A DNA stretch of 64,000 bases from positions 124,001 through 188,000 of the forward strand of contig NZ_JABJRC010000006.1 in the NCBI RefSeq assembly GCF_013131805.1, given 5' to 3'. Under the pieces are notes generated by a model that did not search any database, was not told the origin of the DNA, and saw only the letters and a list, made by a program, of their open reading frames with translations. Shown here one piece after another: positions 1 through 8,618 of this stretch. This DNA comes from Kribbella sandramycini (GTDB lineage: Bacteria > Actinomycetota > Actinomycetes > Propionibacteriales > Kribbellaceae). Each line of letters opens with the position of its first letter. Positions within the stretch are counted from its first letter, which is position 1. A program made the translations under genes and the position numbers.

Positions 1-797
1 GGTACGCCGACGCCCAGCGAACGCAGCGTCGTCAGCACCGCCAGCCCGAGCTCGTCGTTCGCGCAGACCAACCCGTTGGGCCGTTTGCCCTTACCACGCG
101 CGGAAATCTCCGCCGCGACCTGCCGGCCCGACTCTTCCGTCAGCGGAACCCGCAGCGGCTCATCAGCAGTCAACCCGCGCGACGCATGCGCCCGCGCGAA
201 TCCGGCGTACCGCTCGGACACGTCGTACGAGCTGGCCGGGTCACCGACGAACAGCAACCGGCGCCGTCCGCTGGCCAGCAACCGGTTGGTCAGCTGCTCG
301 GCGCTCGTCACGCTCTCCGTGCGGACCGAGTCACAGCCCTTGACCGGCGGATGCGCGACCAGCACCAGCGGTACGCCGGCCTGCCGCAGCTCCTGGATCG
401 CGGACAGCTCCAGAGCGTTGCCATGGACAACGATTCCGTCGACCCGGCCGGCCAGGTCCCGCACCGAGCGGCGCGGATCCGAGTTGCCGTGCGTGACCGT
501 GAGTACGACGCTCTGGCCGTGCTCACCGGCCCAGCGTTCGTACCCCATCAGCAGGTCACCGTAGAAGGGACCGCTGAGATCCGGCAGGACCAGCCCATGC
601 GCTTCGTGCCGCTGCACCGCGAGACTGCGCGCCGCGCGCAGCGGCACGTAGTTCAGCTGGGCAGCTGCCTGGGCAACCTGCGTCCGCGCCTTCTCCGACA
701 CCGGCCCGGTCCCTTGCAGGACCCGCGAAACCGTCGCGATCGACAGCTTCGCCAGAGCCGCGACGTCGTAGATCGTCGCGGGCCGTCCGGTTGTCAT
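1..797 (-). CDS. LacI-family transcriptional regulator (3' end outside window)
   Basis: DNA-binding repressor of the LacI/GalR family; 265 codons are visible and the C-terminus lies beyond the left edge. The ATG at 797 is preceded by GGAGG about 5 nt upstream. The N-terminal helix-turn-helix is unmistakable (residues 8-26, TIYDVAALAKLSIATVSRV). The periplasmic-binding-protein-like effector domain follows, with VDGIVVHGN and RLLFVGDP segments. A near-palindromic operator (808-823) sits directly upstream, and a copy lies upstream of the neighbouring glycerophosphodiesterase gene. This makes autoregulation plus control of that gene likely. The effector is unknown; LacI regulators next to secreted hydrolases usually sense a breakdown product. 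Confidence 0.93.
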   Translation of the reverse strand, partial: MTTGRPATIYDVAALAKLSIATVSRVLQGTGPVSEKARTQVAQAAAQLNYVPLRAARSLAVQRHEAHGLVLPDLSGPFYGDLLMGYERWAGEHGQSVVLTVTHGNSDPRRSVRDLAGRVDGIVVHGNALELSAIQELRQAGVPLVLVAHPPVKGCDSVRTESVTSAEQLTNRLLASGRRRLLFVGDPASSYDVSERYAGFARAHASRGLTADEPLRVPLTEESGRQVAAEISARGKGKRPNGLVCANDELGLAVLTTLRSLGVGV

Positions 798-807
798 CGA
801 ACCTCCA

Positions 808-823
808 GTGGAAGCGCTTACAC
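808..823. promoter_or_regulatory. LacI-type operator upstream of the lacI-like gene
   Basis: GTGGAAGCGCTTACAC is a 16-bp near-perfect inverted repeat (one mismatched pair) with the central AAGCGCTT typical of LacI/GalR operators. It ends about 10 nt before the LacI-family start codon, next to its Shine-Dalgarno, so binding would block transcription or early elongation. Its first 15 bases recur exactly at 1749-1763. Confidence 0.75.
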
Positions 824-855
824 AGTTCGTACCCGGCCGTCCGGCCGGTAAACGT

Positions 856-1728
856 CTAGCTGGACAGGATGCCTGTCAGCACCTGGGGATAGTTGGTGAT
901 CACGCCGTCCGCGCCCCAGTTGATCGCGCGCCGCATGCCCTGGCCGTCGTTGACGGTCCAGACGTGGGTGGTCAGGCCGAACGAGTGGATCAGGTCGATG
1001 ATCTCCGGGGTGACATCTCCGAGCGCCGGGTTGGCCTGTTCGGCCCAGCCCGCGGCGTCCGCCAGCACGTCCCGCGACGGCGGGCCGCCGGCGAAGAGCA
1101 GACCGACCGGAACACCCGGCGCGACCGCGTCGAACTCGCGTAACCACTCGTGGTTGAACGACTGCATGACGGCATCGCCGCGCCGCAAGGCCGCGGTGAA
1201 CTCGCGGGAGCCCAGCAGGGTATGGCGAAGCTGCTCGGCGATACCGGGGTACAGCTCGGGTGCCTTTGCCTCCAGCAACATCCCGCGGTGCGGACCGACT
1301 GCCCGCAGCCACTCGCTGAGCGTCGGCACCCGCTCGCCGGTGAACTCCGGCGCGAACCAGGAGCCGGCGTCGAGCCGCTTGATCTCGGCCAGCGTGAAGT
1401 CGCCGACCCGCCACGGGGAGCGATCCGGGAACACCTCTTCGACGTTCGTCGTCCGAGCCAGCGTCGGGTCGTGAACGATGACCAGAGCGCCGTCGGCCGT
1501 GCGCTGGACGTCGTTCTCGATCTGCTCCGCGCCCTGCCGAACGGCGGCGCGCACGGCCGCGATCGTGTTCTCCGGTGCGATTCCCGACGATCCGCGATGG
1601 GCGATCACGACGATCCCGTCGTCCGGGCGATGGTCGGCCCCGGCCTCCGGCGTGGAGGTGGGGACCGAACCGAGGACTGCGCCGGCGGTGACGGTGAGCA
1701 GACCCAGGATGGCTGTTCGACGAGTCAC
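856..1728 (-). CDS. Secreted glycerophosphodiester phosphodiesterase
   Basis: Hydrolyses glycerophosphodiesters to glycerol-3-phosphate and an alcohol, releasing phosphate and carbon from phospholipid or teichoic-acid debris. The 290-aa protein has an N-terminal twin-arginine-like export signal (TRR, then a hydrophobic stretch to about residue 22). Family motifs are present: HRGSSGIAPENT at 44-55 (catalytic His44), the metal-ligand pair E71/D73 and H86-D87. Translation starts at GTG 1728 with GGAGAA upstream. The gene is 58 nt upstream of the LacI gene on the same strand, and an operator copy (1749-1764) lies just ahead of it, so it is probably a target of that repressor. The export route (Tat or Sec) is not certain. 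Confidence 0.92.
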   Translation of the reverse strand: MTRRTAILGLLTVTAGAVLGSVPTSTPEAGADHRPDDGIVVIAHRGSSGIAPENTIAAVRAAVRQGAEQIENDVQRTADGALVIVHDPTLARTTNVEEVFPDRSPWRVGDFTLAEIKRLDAGSWFAPEFTGERVPTLSEWLRAVGPHRGMLLEAKAPELYPGIAEQLRHTLLGSREFTAALRRGDAVMQSFNHEWLREFDAVAPGVPVGLLFAGGPPSRDVLADAAGWAEQANPALGDVTPEIIDLIHSFGLTTHVWTVNDGQGMRRAINWGADGVITNYPQVLTGILSS

Positions 1729-1748
1729 GATCTTCTCCAGGGCGGGGA

Positions 1749-1764
1749 GTGGAAGCGCTTACAG
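1749..1764. promoter_or_regulatory. Second copy of the LacI-type operator
   Basis: GTGGAAGCGCTTACAG repeats the first 15 bases of the site at 808-823. It lies 21-36 nt upstream of the glycerophosphodiesterase start and 57 nt upstream of the divergent phosphatase start, so one repressor could act on both. Confidence 0.72.
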
Positions 1765-1820
1765 TTCCGTCACCCTGCCGTGGATCGTTCCAACGGTCAA
1801 GGGTCTGCGAAGATGAAAGC

Positions 1821-2396
1821 GTGACCACTGCGGAACGTAAGGACCGGCTCTACCTGGTACGCCACGGCGAGACCGAGTGGAGCAAGAACGGCCGCCACAC
1901 CTCGGTGACCGACCTGCCGCTGACCGCGGAGGGTGAGCGGGTCGCCGCCACGCTGCGCGAGCGCCTGGCCGGCCGGGAGTTCGATCTGGTCCTCACCTCA
2001 CCCCGGCAGCGCGCCCGCCACACCGCCGAGCTGGCCGGTTTCGCTGCGGCCGAGGTCGACGACGATCTCGCCGAGTGGAACTACGGCGACTACGAAGGCA
2101 TTACCACCGCGACGATCCGCGAGACCGTCCCGGGCTGGACGGTCTGGTCGCATCCGGTGCCCAACGGCGAAACCCCCGCGGACGTCACGGCCCGCCTCGA
2201 CCGCGTCATCGCCCGCATTGCCGCCACCGACGGCGACAGCCTCGTGTTCGGTCACTCCCACGCGCTCCGCGCCCTCGCCGCGCGCTGGCTGGAGCTCGAT
2301 GTCACCGAGGGTCGCCACTTCGTCCTCGACACCGCCACCATCTCCACACTCGGCTGGGACCGCGGCTCACCCGCCGTCCACCACTGGAACGCCTAG
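1821..2396 (+). CDS. Histidine phosphatase family protein
   Basis: Phosphoglycerate-mutase-like (branch 2-type) phosphatase of 191 aa. The catalytic RHGE motif is at residues 14-17, with the second active-site histidine in VFGHSHALRALAA near residue 145. Substrate unknown. The GTG at 1821 is chosen because RHGE then falls at the usual distance from the N-terminus; the frame stays open upstream into the LacI-type operator, but translation from there would add residues unlike the family. Divergent from the glycerophosphodiesterase across an operator, so it may serve the same phosphate-ester metabolism (inference). Its 3' end overlaps the convergent GNAT gene by 30 bp. Confidence 0.88.
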   Translation: MTTAERKDRLYLVRHGETEWSKNGRHTSVTDLPLTAEGERVAATLRERLAGREFDLVLTSPRQRARHTAELAGFAAAEVDDDLAEWNYGDYEGITTATIRETVPGWTVWSHPVPNGETPADVTARLDRVIARIAATDGDSLVFGHSHALRALAARWLELDVTEGRHFVLDTATISTLGWDRGSPAVHHWNA

Positions 2397-3146
2397 CTCA
2401 TACAGATCGATCTCGCAGACGGCGCGGAAGCCCAGGGACTCGTAGACCGAGCGGCCGGCGGCTGAGGAGCCGAGTACGGCGTACTGCGCTTCGGGCTCGG
2501 CTTGCCGTAGGGCGGCGGCGGTGAGGGCGGCGCCGATCCCGCGACGGCGGGCTTCGGGGACAGTCATGACGAAGTAGACGCCGGCGACGCCGGCGGCGAA
2601 GTAGATCGTGATGGTGCCGACCGGAGCACCGTCCAGGAACGCTACGTAGTGGCGCCAGGGGTCGGTGAGACCGAGGGGGCGGTAGACGGAGGCGACCCAG
2701 CGAGCCTCTTTCTCACCTTCGCCGAAGCCCTGTCCCAGGGTCTGCTGCCAGGTGGTGAGGGCGGCCTCGGTGCTGACTCGGATGAGTTCCAGGCCCGGTA
2801 CGGCGTCCGGTTGGCGCAGGTCGGTGAGGCGGAGGGCCATACCGGGTTCGCTGCCGCCGTGGGTGAAACCGGCGGCGAGGAGGGCGGTATGGAGTTCGGG
2901 GGAGCGCAGGGCCGGGCCGACGTGCCAGCTGCCGGGGACGCCGTACTTGCGCAGCTCAGCGACCGACTCGGGCACGGCTGCGGGCCCGCCGGCGACGACT
3001 GCGTTGTGGTAGTCGAGTGGTGACCCACCGATGGTCCAGCGGGCCGTGGCGTCGTTGCGCTGGGAGCCGCCGCCCGCCGCGCCCATGGCCATCAGCAGCT
3101 CGGCGGCGTTGTCCTCGATCGCTCGGGTCAGCTGGTCGTCGTCCAT
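2367..3146 (-). CDS. GNAT-family N-acetyltransferase
   Basis: Protein of 259 aa with an acetyl-CoA-binding GNAT fold in its C-terminal half (about residues 130-255). Motif A is readable as VPEARRRGIGAALT (the R/Q-x-x-G-x-G/A loop), followed by YESLGFRAV at the C-terminal edge, typical of the family. The N-terminal half (IEDNAAELLMAMG..., WTIGGSPLDYHNAVV) matches a subgroup of two-part actinobacterial GNAT proteins. The acceptor is unknown. It converges with and overlaps the phosphatase gene; no shared promoter is suggested. Confidence 0.85.
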   Translation of the reverse strand: MDDDQLTRAIEDNAAELLMAMGAAGGGSQRNDATARWTIGGSPLDYHNAVVAGGPAAVPESVAELRKYGVPGSWHVGPALRSPELHTALLAAGFTHGGSEPGMALRLTDLRQPDAVPGLELIRVSTEAALTTWQQTLGQGFGEGEKEARWVASVYRPLGLTDPWRHYVAFLDGAPVGTITIYFAAGVAGVYFVMTVPEARRRGIGAALTAAALRQAEPEAQYAVLGSSAAGRSVYESLGFRAVCEIDLYELGVPVVDGG

Positions 3147-3188
3147 CGACCCAGTGTCACCGCCTGGTGAGCTGAGCGCGACGGGGTT

Positions 3189-3590
3189 TCAGGGCAGCGC
3201 GTTCCATTGGTCGAGGGTGGAGATCAGGAGGGCGGCGGTGGGCAGGGCGAGGAGCTCCGGGCGGGTGACGAAGCGGGCGTCGGTGGCATCGTCACCGGGG
3301 GTGAGCGTGCCGGCGACGCGGGTGGCGGCGTAGTCGCGGATGACGTAGAGGCTGCCGTGGGCGCCGTCGCGCTCGACTTCGCCGACCAGCTCGCCCACCT
3401 CGACCGTGAGACCCGTCTCCTCGGCCACCTCGCGGGCGACCGCGGCCGGATCGTCCTCACCCGGCTCCACCCGGCCGCCGGGCAGCGACCAGAGGCCCCG
3501 GCCCGGCTCGTTGGCCCGCTGGATCACGAGCAGACGGTGTTGCTCGTCGTACACAAGTGCTCCCACACAGTCGACGCGCTGCGGCTCCAT
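3189..3590 (-). CDS. Nudix hydrolase
   Basis: Small Nudix pyrophosphohydrolase of 133 aa with a perfect Nudix box at residues 39-61 (G-x5-E-x7-REVAEETGL), giving the Mg-binding REUxEE core. MutT-like size, one domain; substrate (oxidised nucleotide or nucleotide sugar) cannot be told. The ATG at 3590 gives a start MEPQRVDCVGALVYDE that fits the family; the frame remains open upstream but that stretch overlaps the divergent PHP gene and has no Nudix-like content. No clear Shine-Dalgarno precedes the ATG, so a leaderless message is possible. Divergent from the PHP-MarC-nuclease operon. Confidence 0.88.
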   Translation of the reverse strand: MEPQRVDCVGALVYDEQHRLLVIQRANEPGRGLWSLPGGRVEPGEDDPAAVAREVAEETGLTVEVGELVGEVERDGAHGSLYVIRDYAATRVAGTLTPGDDATDARFVTRPELLALPTAALLISTLDQWNALP

Positions 3591-3696
3591 TGAGGAAGGG
3601 TAGGGCGTCCTGGGGACAACTGGCAGGGGTTGGGGGCGGTCACCGATACCATCGTGGCTGACCAGTGTCCATATCCAGGAGGGATCGCGACCGCTC

Positions 3697-4581
3697 GTGC
3701 GCATCGATCTGCACACCCATTCGAACCGATCGGACGGCACCGACCCGGTGGCCGGCCTGATCGCGCATGCGCACCAGGCCGGTCTCGACGTGATCGCGCT
3801 CACCGACCACGACACCGCCGACGGCTGGGTCGAGGGCCGGCAGGCCGCCGAGGAACTGGGCATCGGGTTCGTGCCGGGGATCGAGATCTCCTGCAAACTC
3901 AACGGCATCAGTGTCCACCTGCTCGGCTACCTGCTCGATCCGTCCGTCCCGGCGCTGGCCGAGGAGCTGCGGATCGTCCGCGACGGGCGGACCGACCGGA
4001 TCCCGTCGATCGTGGCCCGGCTGAACAGCATCGGCGTCCCGGTGACGGTCGACGAGGTGCTCGCCCAGGCGACCGGTACGCCGTCCGTCGGCCGCCCGCA
4101 TGTCGCCGACGCGTTGGTTGCCAACGGCACCGTCGCGAACCGGACGGAGGCCTTCGACAAGTACCTGGCCGACGGCCGCCCCGGCCATGTCACGCACTAC
4201 GCGATCGAGCCGGGCCGCGCGATCGATCTGGTCCGCGAGGCCGGCGGGGTGCCGGTGATCGCGCATCCGTGGGGCCGCTCGAGTTACAAGGTGATGACCG
4301 GCGAGACGATCGCCCGGCTGGTCGCCGAGCACGGCCTGGCCGGGATCGAGGTCGAGCACCAGGACCACTCACCCGAGTCGCGCGCCGCGCTGACCAGGAT
4401 CGCCGACGAGCTCGGCATCATCCGGACCGGATCGAGCGACCACCACGGCGTCGGCAAGATCGACCACGACCTCGGCGTGAACTCGACCGGCCCCGAGCAG
4501 TTCGAGCGGCTGCTCGAGGTCGCCAAGGCCAACGCGGCGGCTGCGCCCGGCGCTCGGGTTCCCGAGGCGTACCTGCCGTGA
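3697..4581 (+). CDS. PHP-domain phosphoesterase
   Basis: Metal-dependent phosphoesterase of the PHP superfamily, 294 aa, close in layout to 3',5'-nucleoside bisphosphate phosphatase / RNase AM (YciV-type). Metal ligands are visible: H6 and H8 in DLHTHS, D13, the TDHD run at 36-39, E in PGIEISC, HPWGR in the middle and SSDHHG near the C-terminus. GTG start; AGGAGGG lies about 14 nt upstream. It begins a three-gene operon: its stop overlaps the MarC start (GTGA), and a RecB-like nuclease follows. Cytoplasmic; a role in degrading pAp or short RNA is family inference. Confidence 0.9.
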   Translation: MRIDLHTHSNRSDGTDPVAGLIAHAHQAGLDVIALTDHDTADGWVEGRQAAEELGIGFVPGIEISCKLNGISVHLLGYLLDPSVPALAEELRIVRDGRTDRIPSIVARLNSIGVPVTVDEVLAQATGTPSVGRPHVADALVANGTVANRTEAFDKYLADGRPGHVTHYAIEPGRAIDLVREAGGVPVIAHPWGRSSYKVMTGETIARLVAEHGLAGIEVEHQDHSPESRAALTRIADELGIIRTGSSDHHGVGKIDHDLGVNSTGPEQFERLLEVAKANAAAAPGARVPEAYLP

Positions 4582-5195
4582 ACGACATCATCAACCTCGC
4601 CCTGCTCAGCGAAGTCGTGGTCACGCTCTTCGTGATCATGGACCCGCCGGGCACGGTGCCGGTGTTCATCTCGCTGACCGCGGGCCAGTCCCGCGCCGTC
4701 CGCAAACGGGCCGCCTGGCAGGCCGTCGCCGTCGCCTTCGGCGTGATCGTGGTGTTCGCGGCCTTCGGGCAGCAGATCCTGCACCACCTCGGCATCACGC
4801 TGCCCGCGCTACAGGCCGCCGGTGGTCTGCTGCTGTTGCTGATCGCGTTGCAGCTGCTGACCGACACCGCCGAAGACCCGGTGCAGACGAAGAACGTGAA
4901 CATCGCGTTCGTCCCGCTCGGGACGCCGTTGCTCGCGGGACCGGGTGCAATCGTGGCTACGATGGTGTTCGTGCAGCGCGCGGACGGCTCGTTGCCGGAC
5001 GTGATCGCGATCTCGGTCGGCATCATCCTGATCCACCTGATCATGTGGCTGACGCTGCGCTTCTCCGGGGTGATCATGCGGGTGCTCGGCGAGAACGGCG
5101 TCCTCCTGGTCACGCGGATTGCGGGTCTGCTGCTGAGCGCGATCGCCGTCCAGCTGGTCGCCGACGCGGTGAGTGACTTCATCAAGGCGGGCTGA
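4578..5195 (+). CDS. MarC family integral membrane protein
   Basis: Six-helix membrane protein of 205 aa (UPF0056/MarC family). Hydrophobic segments run from about residues 7-28, 43-65, 70-90, 108-130, 138-160 and 175-198. The family hallmark DPPGTVPVF is near residue 22, and a second conserved loop, PLGTPLLAGPG, near residue 112. Function of the family is unknown despite the old multiple-antibiotic-resistance name. GTG start overlaps the PHP stop by 4 bp, so the two are translationally coupled. Confidence 0.9.
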   Translation: MNDIINLALLSEVVVTLFVIMDPPGTVPVFISLTAGQSRAVRKRAAWQAVAVAFGVIVVFAAFGQQILHHLGITLPALQAAGGLLLLLIALQLLTDTAEDPVQTKNVNIAFVPLGTPLLAGPGAIVATMVFVQRADGSLPDVIAISVGIILIHLIMWLTLRFSGVIMRVLGENGVLLVTRIAGLLLSAIAVQLVADAVSDFIKAG

Positions 5196-5209
5196 CGTTG
5201 CTGCCGGGG

Positions 5210-6070
5210 ATGCCGACGCGGCTGTTCGTGGCGACGCCGACGAAGCTGCTCACGTTCGCGGACTGCAAACGTAAGTACCGCTTCACCTACCTGGAGTCGC
5301 CGCGGCCGCCGAAAGGCCCGGCCTGGGCGCACAACACGGTCGGCGGCATCGTTCACGAGGTGCTCGCCGACTTCTTCGGCCGCTGGCCCGCCGCGCAACG
5401 CACGCCGGACGCCGTCGTCGAACGGATCCGGACCGGCTGGCGGAACGAGGGCTTCCGCGACGAGGCCCAGTCGCTGGAGTGGCGCGACCGGTCGACCGAC
5501 ATGGTCCTCACCTACCTGCGCGACTCCGACCCGTACTACGAGCCCCGCGGCGTCGAGCGCACCGTCGGCTTCACCACCGAGCGCGCCTCTCTCCGCGGCC
5601 GCATCGACCGCGTCGACGAACGCCCCGCCCGCGACGGCAGCGGCGGCACCGAACTCGCCATCGTCGACTACAAAACCGGCCGCCGCCCCCTCACCCCCAC
5701 CGACGCCCGCACCTCCCTCGCCATGGCCCTCTACGTCCTGGGCGCCCGCCGAGTCCTCCGCCGCCCCTGCACCCGCGTAGAACTCCACCACCTCCCCACC
5801 AACACCGTCGCCGCCGCCGACCACGACGAAGCCTCCCTGGCCCGCCACCAGTCCCGCGCCGAAGCCATCGCCGACGACGCCGCCAAAGCCGAACACCACT
5901 GGAAAACCGGCCTCACCCCCACCCAAGCCGACGAAGCCTTCCCCCCAACCCCCTCCCCCCTCTGCGCCTGGTGCGACTACGCCAAACTCTGCCCCCAAGG
6001 CCGCCGCGTAGCCCCCACCAAGAACCCCTGGGCCGCCCTGGAAGACCCCGAACCCACCCTCGACGACTAA
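5210..6070 (+). CDS. RecB-like PD-(D/E)XK nuclease with probable Fe-S cluster
   Basis: Single-domain nuclease of 286 aa, related to the C-terminal nuclease of RecB/AddB/AdnA. The catalytic core reads GRIDRVDE then IVDYKTGRR (D and K of the PD-(D/E)XK signature). Four cysteines, one near the N-terminus (TFADCKRKYRF) and three at the C-terminus (CAWCDYAKLCP), have the spacing of the [4Fe-4S] staple seen in AddB-type nucleases. The ATG at 5210 is preferred; a TTG at 5198 would add four residues. It follows MarC by 14 bp. In the last 400 bp nearly every wobble base becomes C. Probably a DNA exonuclease in repair. Confidence 0.87.
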   Translation: MPTRLFVATPTKLLTFADCKRKYRFTYLESPRPPKGPAWAHNTVGGIVHEVLADFFGRWPAAQRTPDAVVERIRTGWRNEGFRDEAQSLEWRDRSTDMVLTYLRDSDPYYEPRGVERTVGFTTERASLRGRIDRVDERPARDGSGGTELAIVDYKTGRRPLTPTDARTSLAMALYVLGARRVLRRPCTRVELHHLPTNTVAAADHDEASLARHQSRAEAIADDAAKAEHHWKTGLTPTQADEAFPPTPSPLCAWCDYAKLCPQGRRVAPTKNPWAALEDPEPTLDD

Positions 6071-6222
6071 CCACCGTCACGAACGACAGGTAGTAGTCCT
6101 GCCAACCGCCGCCGCCCCGCCCCGCCGCCACCTAGAACCGCGCCGTACGCATCCGACTACGTCCTGTCCTTCGCGCCACCAGGCGCCCGGGACCGGGGTG
6201 AGCGGGAGGCCAAGGTCGAGGA

Positions 6223-6834
6223 ATGTTGCCTGCGGACAGCCACGTTCACAGCGAATGGTCGTGGGACGCCGATGACGGCGCGATGGCGGCGACCTGTGCC
6301 CGCGCGGTCGAGCTCGGCCTACCGGCTCTGACCTTCACGGACCACGCCGACTTCACCCCTGGGTTGTGGACGACGTACCGGCGGCTTGGCAGCCCTTGGT
6401 CACCGAGCAGGTGCTGACTCCGCCCCCGCTGGATATCGACTCCTACCGCGAGAGTCTCGAGACCTGCCGGTCCCGCTTTCCCGACTTGCAGATCCGGCCC
6501 GGTGTCGAGCCGAGCGACTCGCACTGGCATCGCGAGCAGACCGCCGGCCTGCTCGCGTCAGCCGACTTCAACCTGGTGATCAGCACGCTACTGGCCCGAG
6601 TCCGACCCGGCGGCGTTCGAGGACGAGTTCCGCACTGTCCTGCGGGCGCTGGCGCGGGCAGACAAGACGCTCGAGGTCAACACGAACCGGCCGATCGAGG
6701 CGGCGATCCTGCGATGGTGGTACGCCGAGGGCGGCCGGACGATCACGTTCGGAAGTGACGCGCATCGACCGGCCCACCTCGGGCGTGGGTTCCGTGCGGC
6801 CGCCGAGCTGGCCCGGTACCTCGGCTTCCGATAA
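6223..6834 (+). pseudogene. Broken PHP-domain (histidinol-phosphatase-like) gene
   Basis: A PHP phosphoesterase gene that can be read only by changing frame twice. Frame 1 (from ATG 6223) gives DSHVHSEWSWDA and LTFTDHADFTPG, the first two metal-binding motifs, then stops at 6417. The protein continues in the next frame from about 6366 (LTPPPLDIDSYRE..., RPGVEPSDSHW) to about 6590. It then returns to frame 1 (YWPESDPAAFEDEF...EVNTNRP...TFGSDAHRP...) and ends at TAA 6832. At the second switch about 60-70 residues expected in intact relatives (the GS-H-S and HxDxP region) are missing, so this is an internal deletion plus a frameshift. Not expected to make an active enzyme. Confidence 0.8.
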
Positions 6835-7010
6835 TCCGGTTGACGGCCGGCTGGGCGTCGGCGTACGGTCGCGTGCTTGGTTGACAACGGCGTGGGACGA
6901 CTTGCGCCTGCCACAGTGGTGTTCGAACCCCCGGGTCCTGCTGGATTCGGGGCGGTTCTGCGTGCCGCTGGGCTTCGGACACCACCTCTGTGCTGTGAGA
7001 GGAGGTTGCC

Positions 7011-7808
7011 GTGGGCGTCTATTGGGCGATCGGGATCAGATCGTTCCGGCGCTTCTCGACGTACCGGATCGCGACGGCGTCCGGGGCGTTCACCAACACC
7101 GTGTTCGGGTTCATCCTGTGCGGCGTGTATCTGAGTCTGTGGCAGGCGCGGCCCGGGCTCGGCGGATACGACACCGCCGACGCGCTCACGTTCGTGTGGC
7201 TGCAGCAGGGGTTGCTGATGCCGATCGGGCTGTTCGGGGCGAGTACGACGGTGGAGCTGGGGGAGCGGGTGCGGAGCGGGGCGATCGCGGTCGATCTGTA
7301 TCGCCCGACGCAGCTGCTGCTGTGGTGGCTGTCGATGGATCTGGGCCGCGCGATGTTCCAGTTACTGGCGCGCGGCGGCGCGCCGCTGCTGGTCGGCGCG
7401 CTCGTCTTCGACCTGAAGTTCCCGGCCGATCCGCAGCGCTGGCCGGCGATCGCGCTCGGGATCGTGCTCGGGATCCTGGTCAGCTTCGGCTTCCGGTATC
7501 TGGTCGCGTTGTCCGGCTTCTGGCTGACCGATTCCCGCGGTACGGAGTACCTCGCGCTCTGGCTGTCGCTGTTCTTCTCCGGGATGGTGATGCCGCTGGT
7601 CGTCTTCCCCGGCTGGTTCGGTGAGTTCGCGCGCGCGACGCCGTGGGCCGCGACGATGCAGGTCCCGATCGACATCTGGCTCGGCCGGAACCCGGGCGGG
7701 ACAGGCGCCGCCCTGCTGTTCCAGCTTGGCTGGTGCGTGGTGCTGTTGCTGATCGGGCAGCTGCTCACGCTGCTCGCGACCCGGAAGGTGGTGATCGCCG
7801 GTGGTTGA
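7011..7808 (+). CDS. ABC-2 type permease (first of pair)
   Basis: Integral membrane subunit of an ABC exporter, 265 aa with six hydrophobic segments. It resembles the PF06182 (ABC2_membrane_6, DUF990) group, which occurs as two permease genes plus one ATPase. GTG start at 7011 with a strong GAGAGGAGG 5 nt upstream (6997-7005). Its end overlaps the second permease by 8 bp. The substrate is unknown; family members export hydrophobic compounds or polymers. No regulator lies beside it. Confidence 0.88.
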   Translation: MGVYWAIGIRSFRRFSTYRIATASGAFTNTVFGFILCGVYLSLWQARPGLGGYDTADALTFVWLQQGLLMPIGLFGASTTVELGERVRSGAIAVDLYRPTQLLLWWLSMDLGRAMFQLLARGGAPLLVGALVFDLKFPADPQRWPAIALGIVLGILVSFGFRYLVALSGFWLTDSRGTEYLALWLSLFFSGMVMPLVVFPGWFGEFARATPWAATMQVPIDIWLGRNPGGTGAALLFQLGWCVVLLLIGQLLTLLATRKVVIAGG

Positions 7809-8616
7809 GCGCGTCCTGCGAGCGCCGGGGCAGTACTGGATGCTCGTCCAGATGTGGATCCGCTCGACGCTGGCCTACCCGGCGTCGTTCGTGATGATGG
7901 TGATCAGCGCGATGCTGATCACCGGGACGGACTTCGTCGCGATCCTGCTGATGTTCAGCCATCTCGACGTCTTCGGCGGCTTCTCGCTCGGCGAGATGGC
8001 GTTGCTCTACGCAACTTCCTCGATGACGCTCGGCTTCGCCGACCTGTTCACCGGGTCGATCGAGCGGGTCGGACGCCGAATCCGCGAAGGCACCCTCGAT
8101 GCGTACCTGATCCGCCCGGTGCCGGCCTTCGTCCAGACCGCCGCCGACGAGTTCCGCCTGGACCGGATCGGCCGCCCGCTCCAGGCGCTGCTGGTGATGA
8201 TCCTGGCCTTCACCCGCCTGGACGTCGACTGGACCGTTGCCAAAGGCATCATGCTGGTCGTGTCGGTGGTCGCCGGCTCGGTGATCTTCACCGCGGTCTT
8301 CGTCCTCGGCGCAGCGTTCCAGTTCATCGCGATCGACTCCGCGGAGCTGGCGAACTCCTTCACGTACGGCGGTTCGACGCTGACGCAGTACCCGTTGACG
8401 GTCTTCGGCAAGGAGATCGTCCGGGCCGTCACCTTCGTCGTACCGCTTGCCTTCGTCAACTACTACCCGGTGCTCTTCGTCCTGGACAAACCGGCCCCGC
8501 TGGGGCTGCCGTCCTGGATCGGTCTGCTGTCACCGGCCGTCGCCGTCCTGATGGTCGCACTCGCGGCCCTCGCCTGGCGGGCCGGCCTTCGTCGCTATCG
8601 CAGTACAGGGAGCTGA
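7801..8616 (+). CDS. ABC-2 type permease (second of pair)
   Basis: Second membrane subunit, 271 aa, also with about six hydrophobic segments and the same family layout: an N-terminal loop before the first helix and conserved GTLDAYLIRPVPAF in the cytoplasmic loop near residue 98. The corresponding loop of the first permease reads IAVDLYRPTQLL. GTG start overlaps the previous stop, so the two are translated together. The pair would form a heterodimeric channel powered by the ATPase that follows 2 bp later. Confidence 0.88.
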   Translation: MVERVLRAPGQYWMLVQMWIRSTLAYPASFVMMVISAMLITGTDFVAILLMFSHLDVFGGFSLGEMALLYATSSMTLGFADLFTGSIERVGRRIREGTLDAYLIRPVPAFVQTAADEFRLDRIGRPLQALLVMILAFTRLDVDWTVAKGIMLVVSVVAGSVIFTAVFVLGAAFQFIAIDSAELANSFTYGGSTLTQYPLTVFGKEIVRAVTFVVPLAFVNYYPVLFVLDKPAPLGLPSWIGLLSPAVAVLMVALAALAWRAGLRRYRSTGS

Positions 8617-8618
8617 AC

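Noticed and set aside
1749..1820. Longer N-terminus for the histidine phosphatase
   Set aside because: It would begin with the GTG inside the LacI operator and add 24 residues without family similarity.
6891..6896. TTGACA as a -35 for the ABC operon
   Set aside because: No convincing -10 lies 16-19 bp downstream, so no promoter is called.
6917..6940. GTTCGAAC resembling a tRNA T-loop
   Set aside because: The flanking bases do not form the 5-bp T-stem, and no acceptor or anticodon stem can be placed around it.
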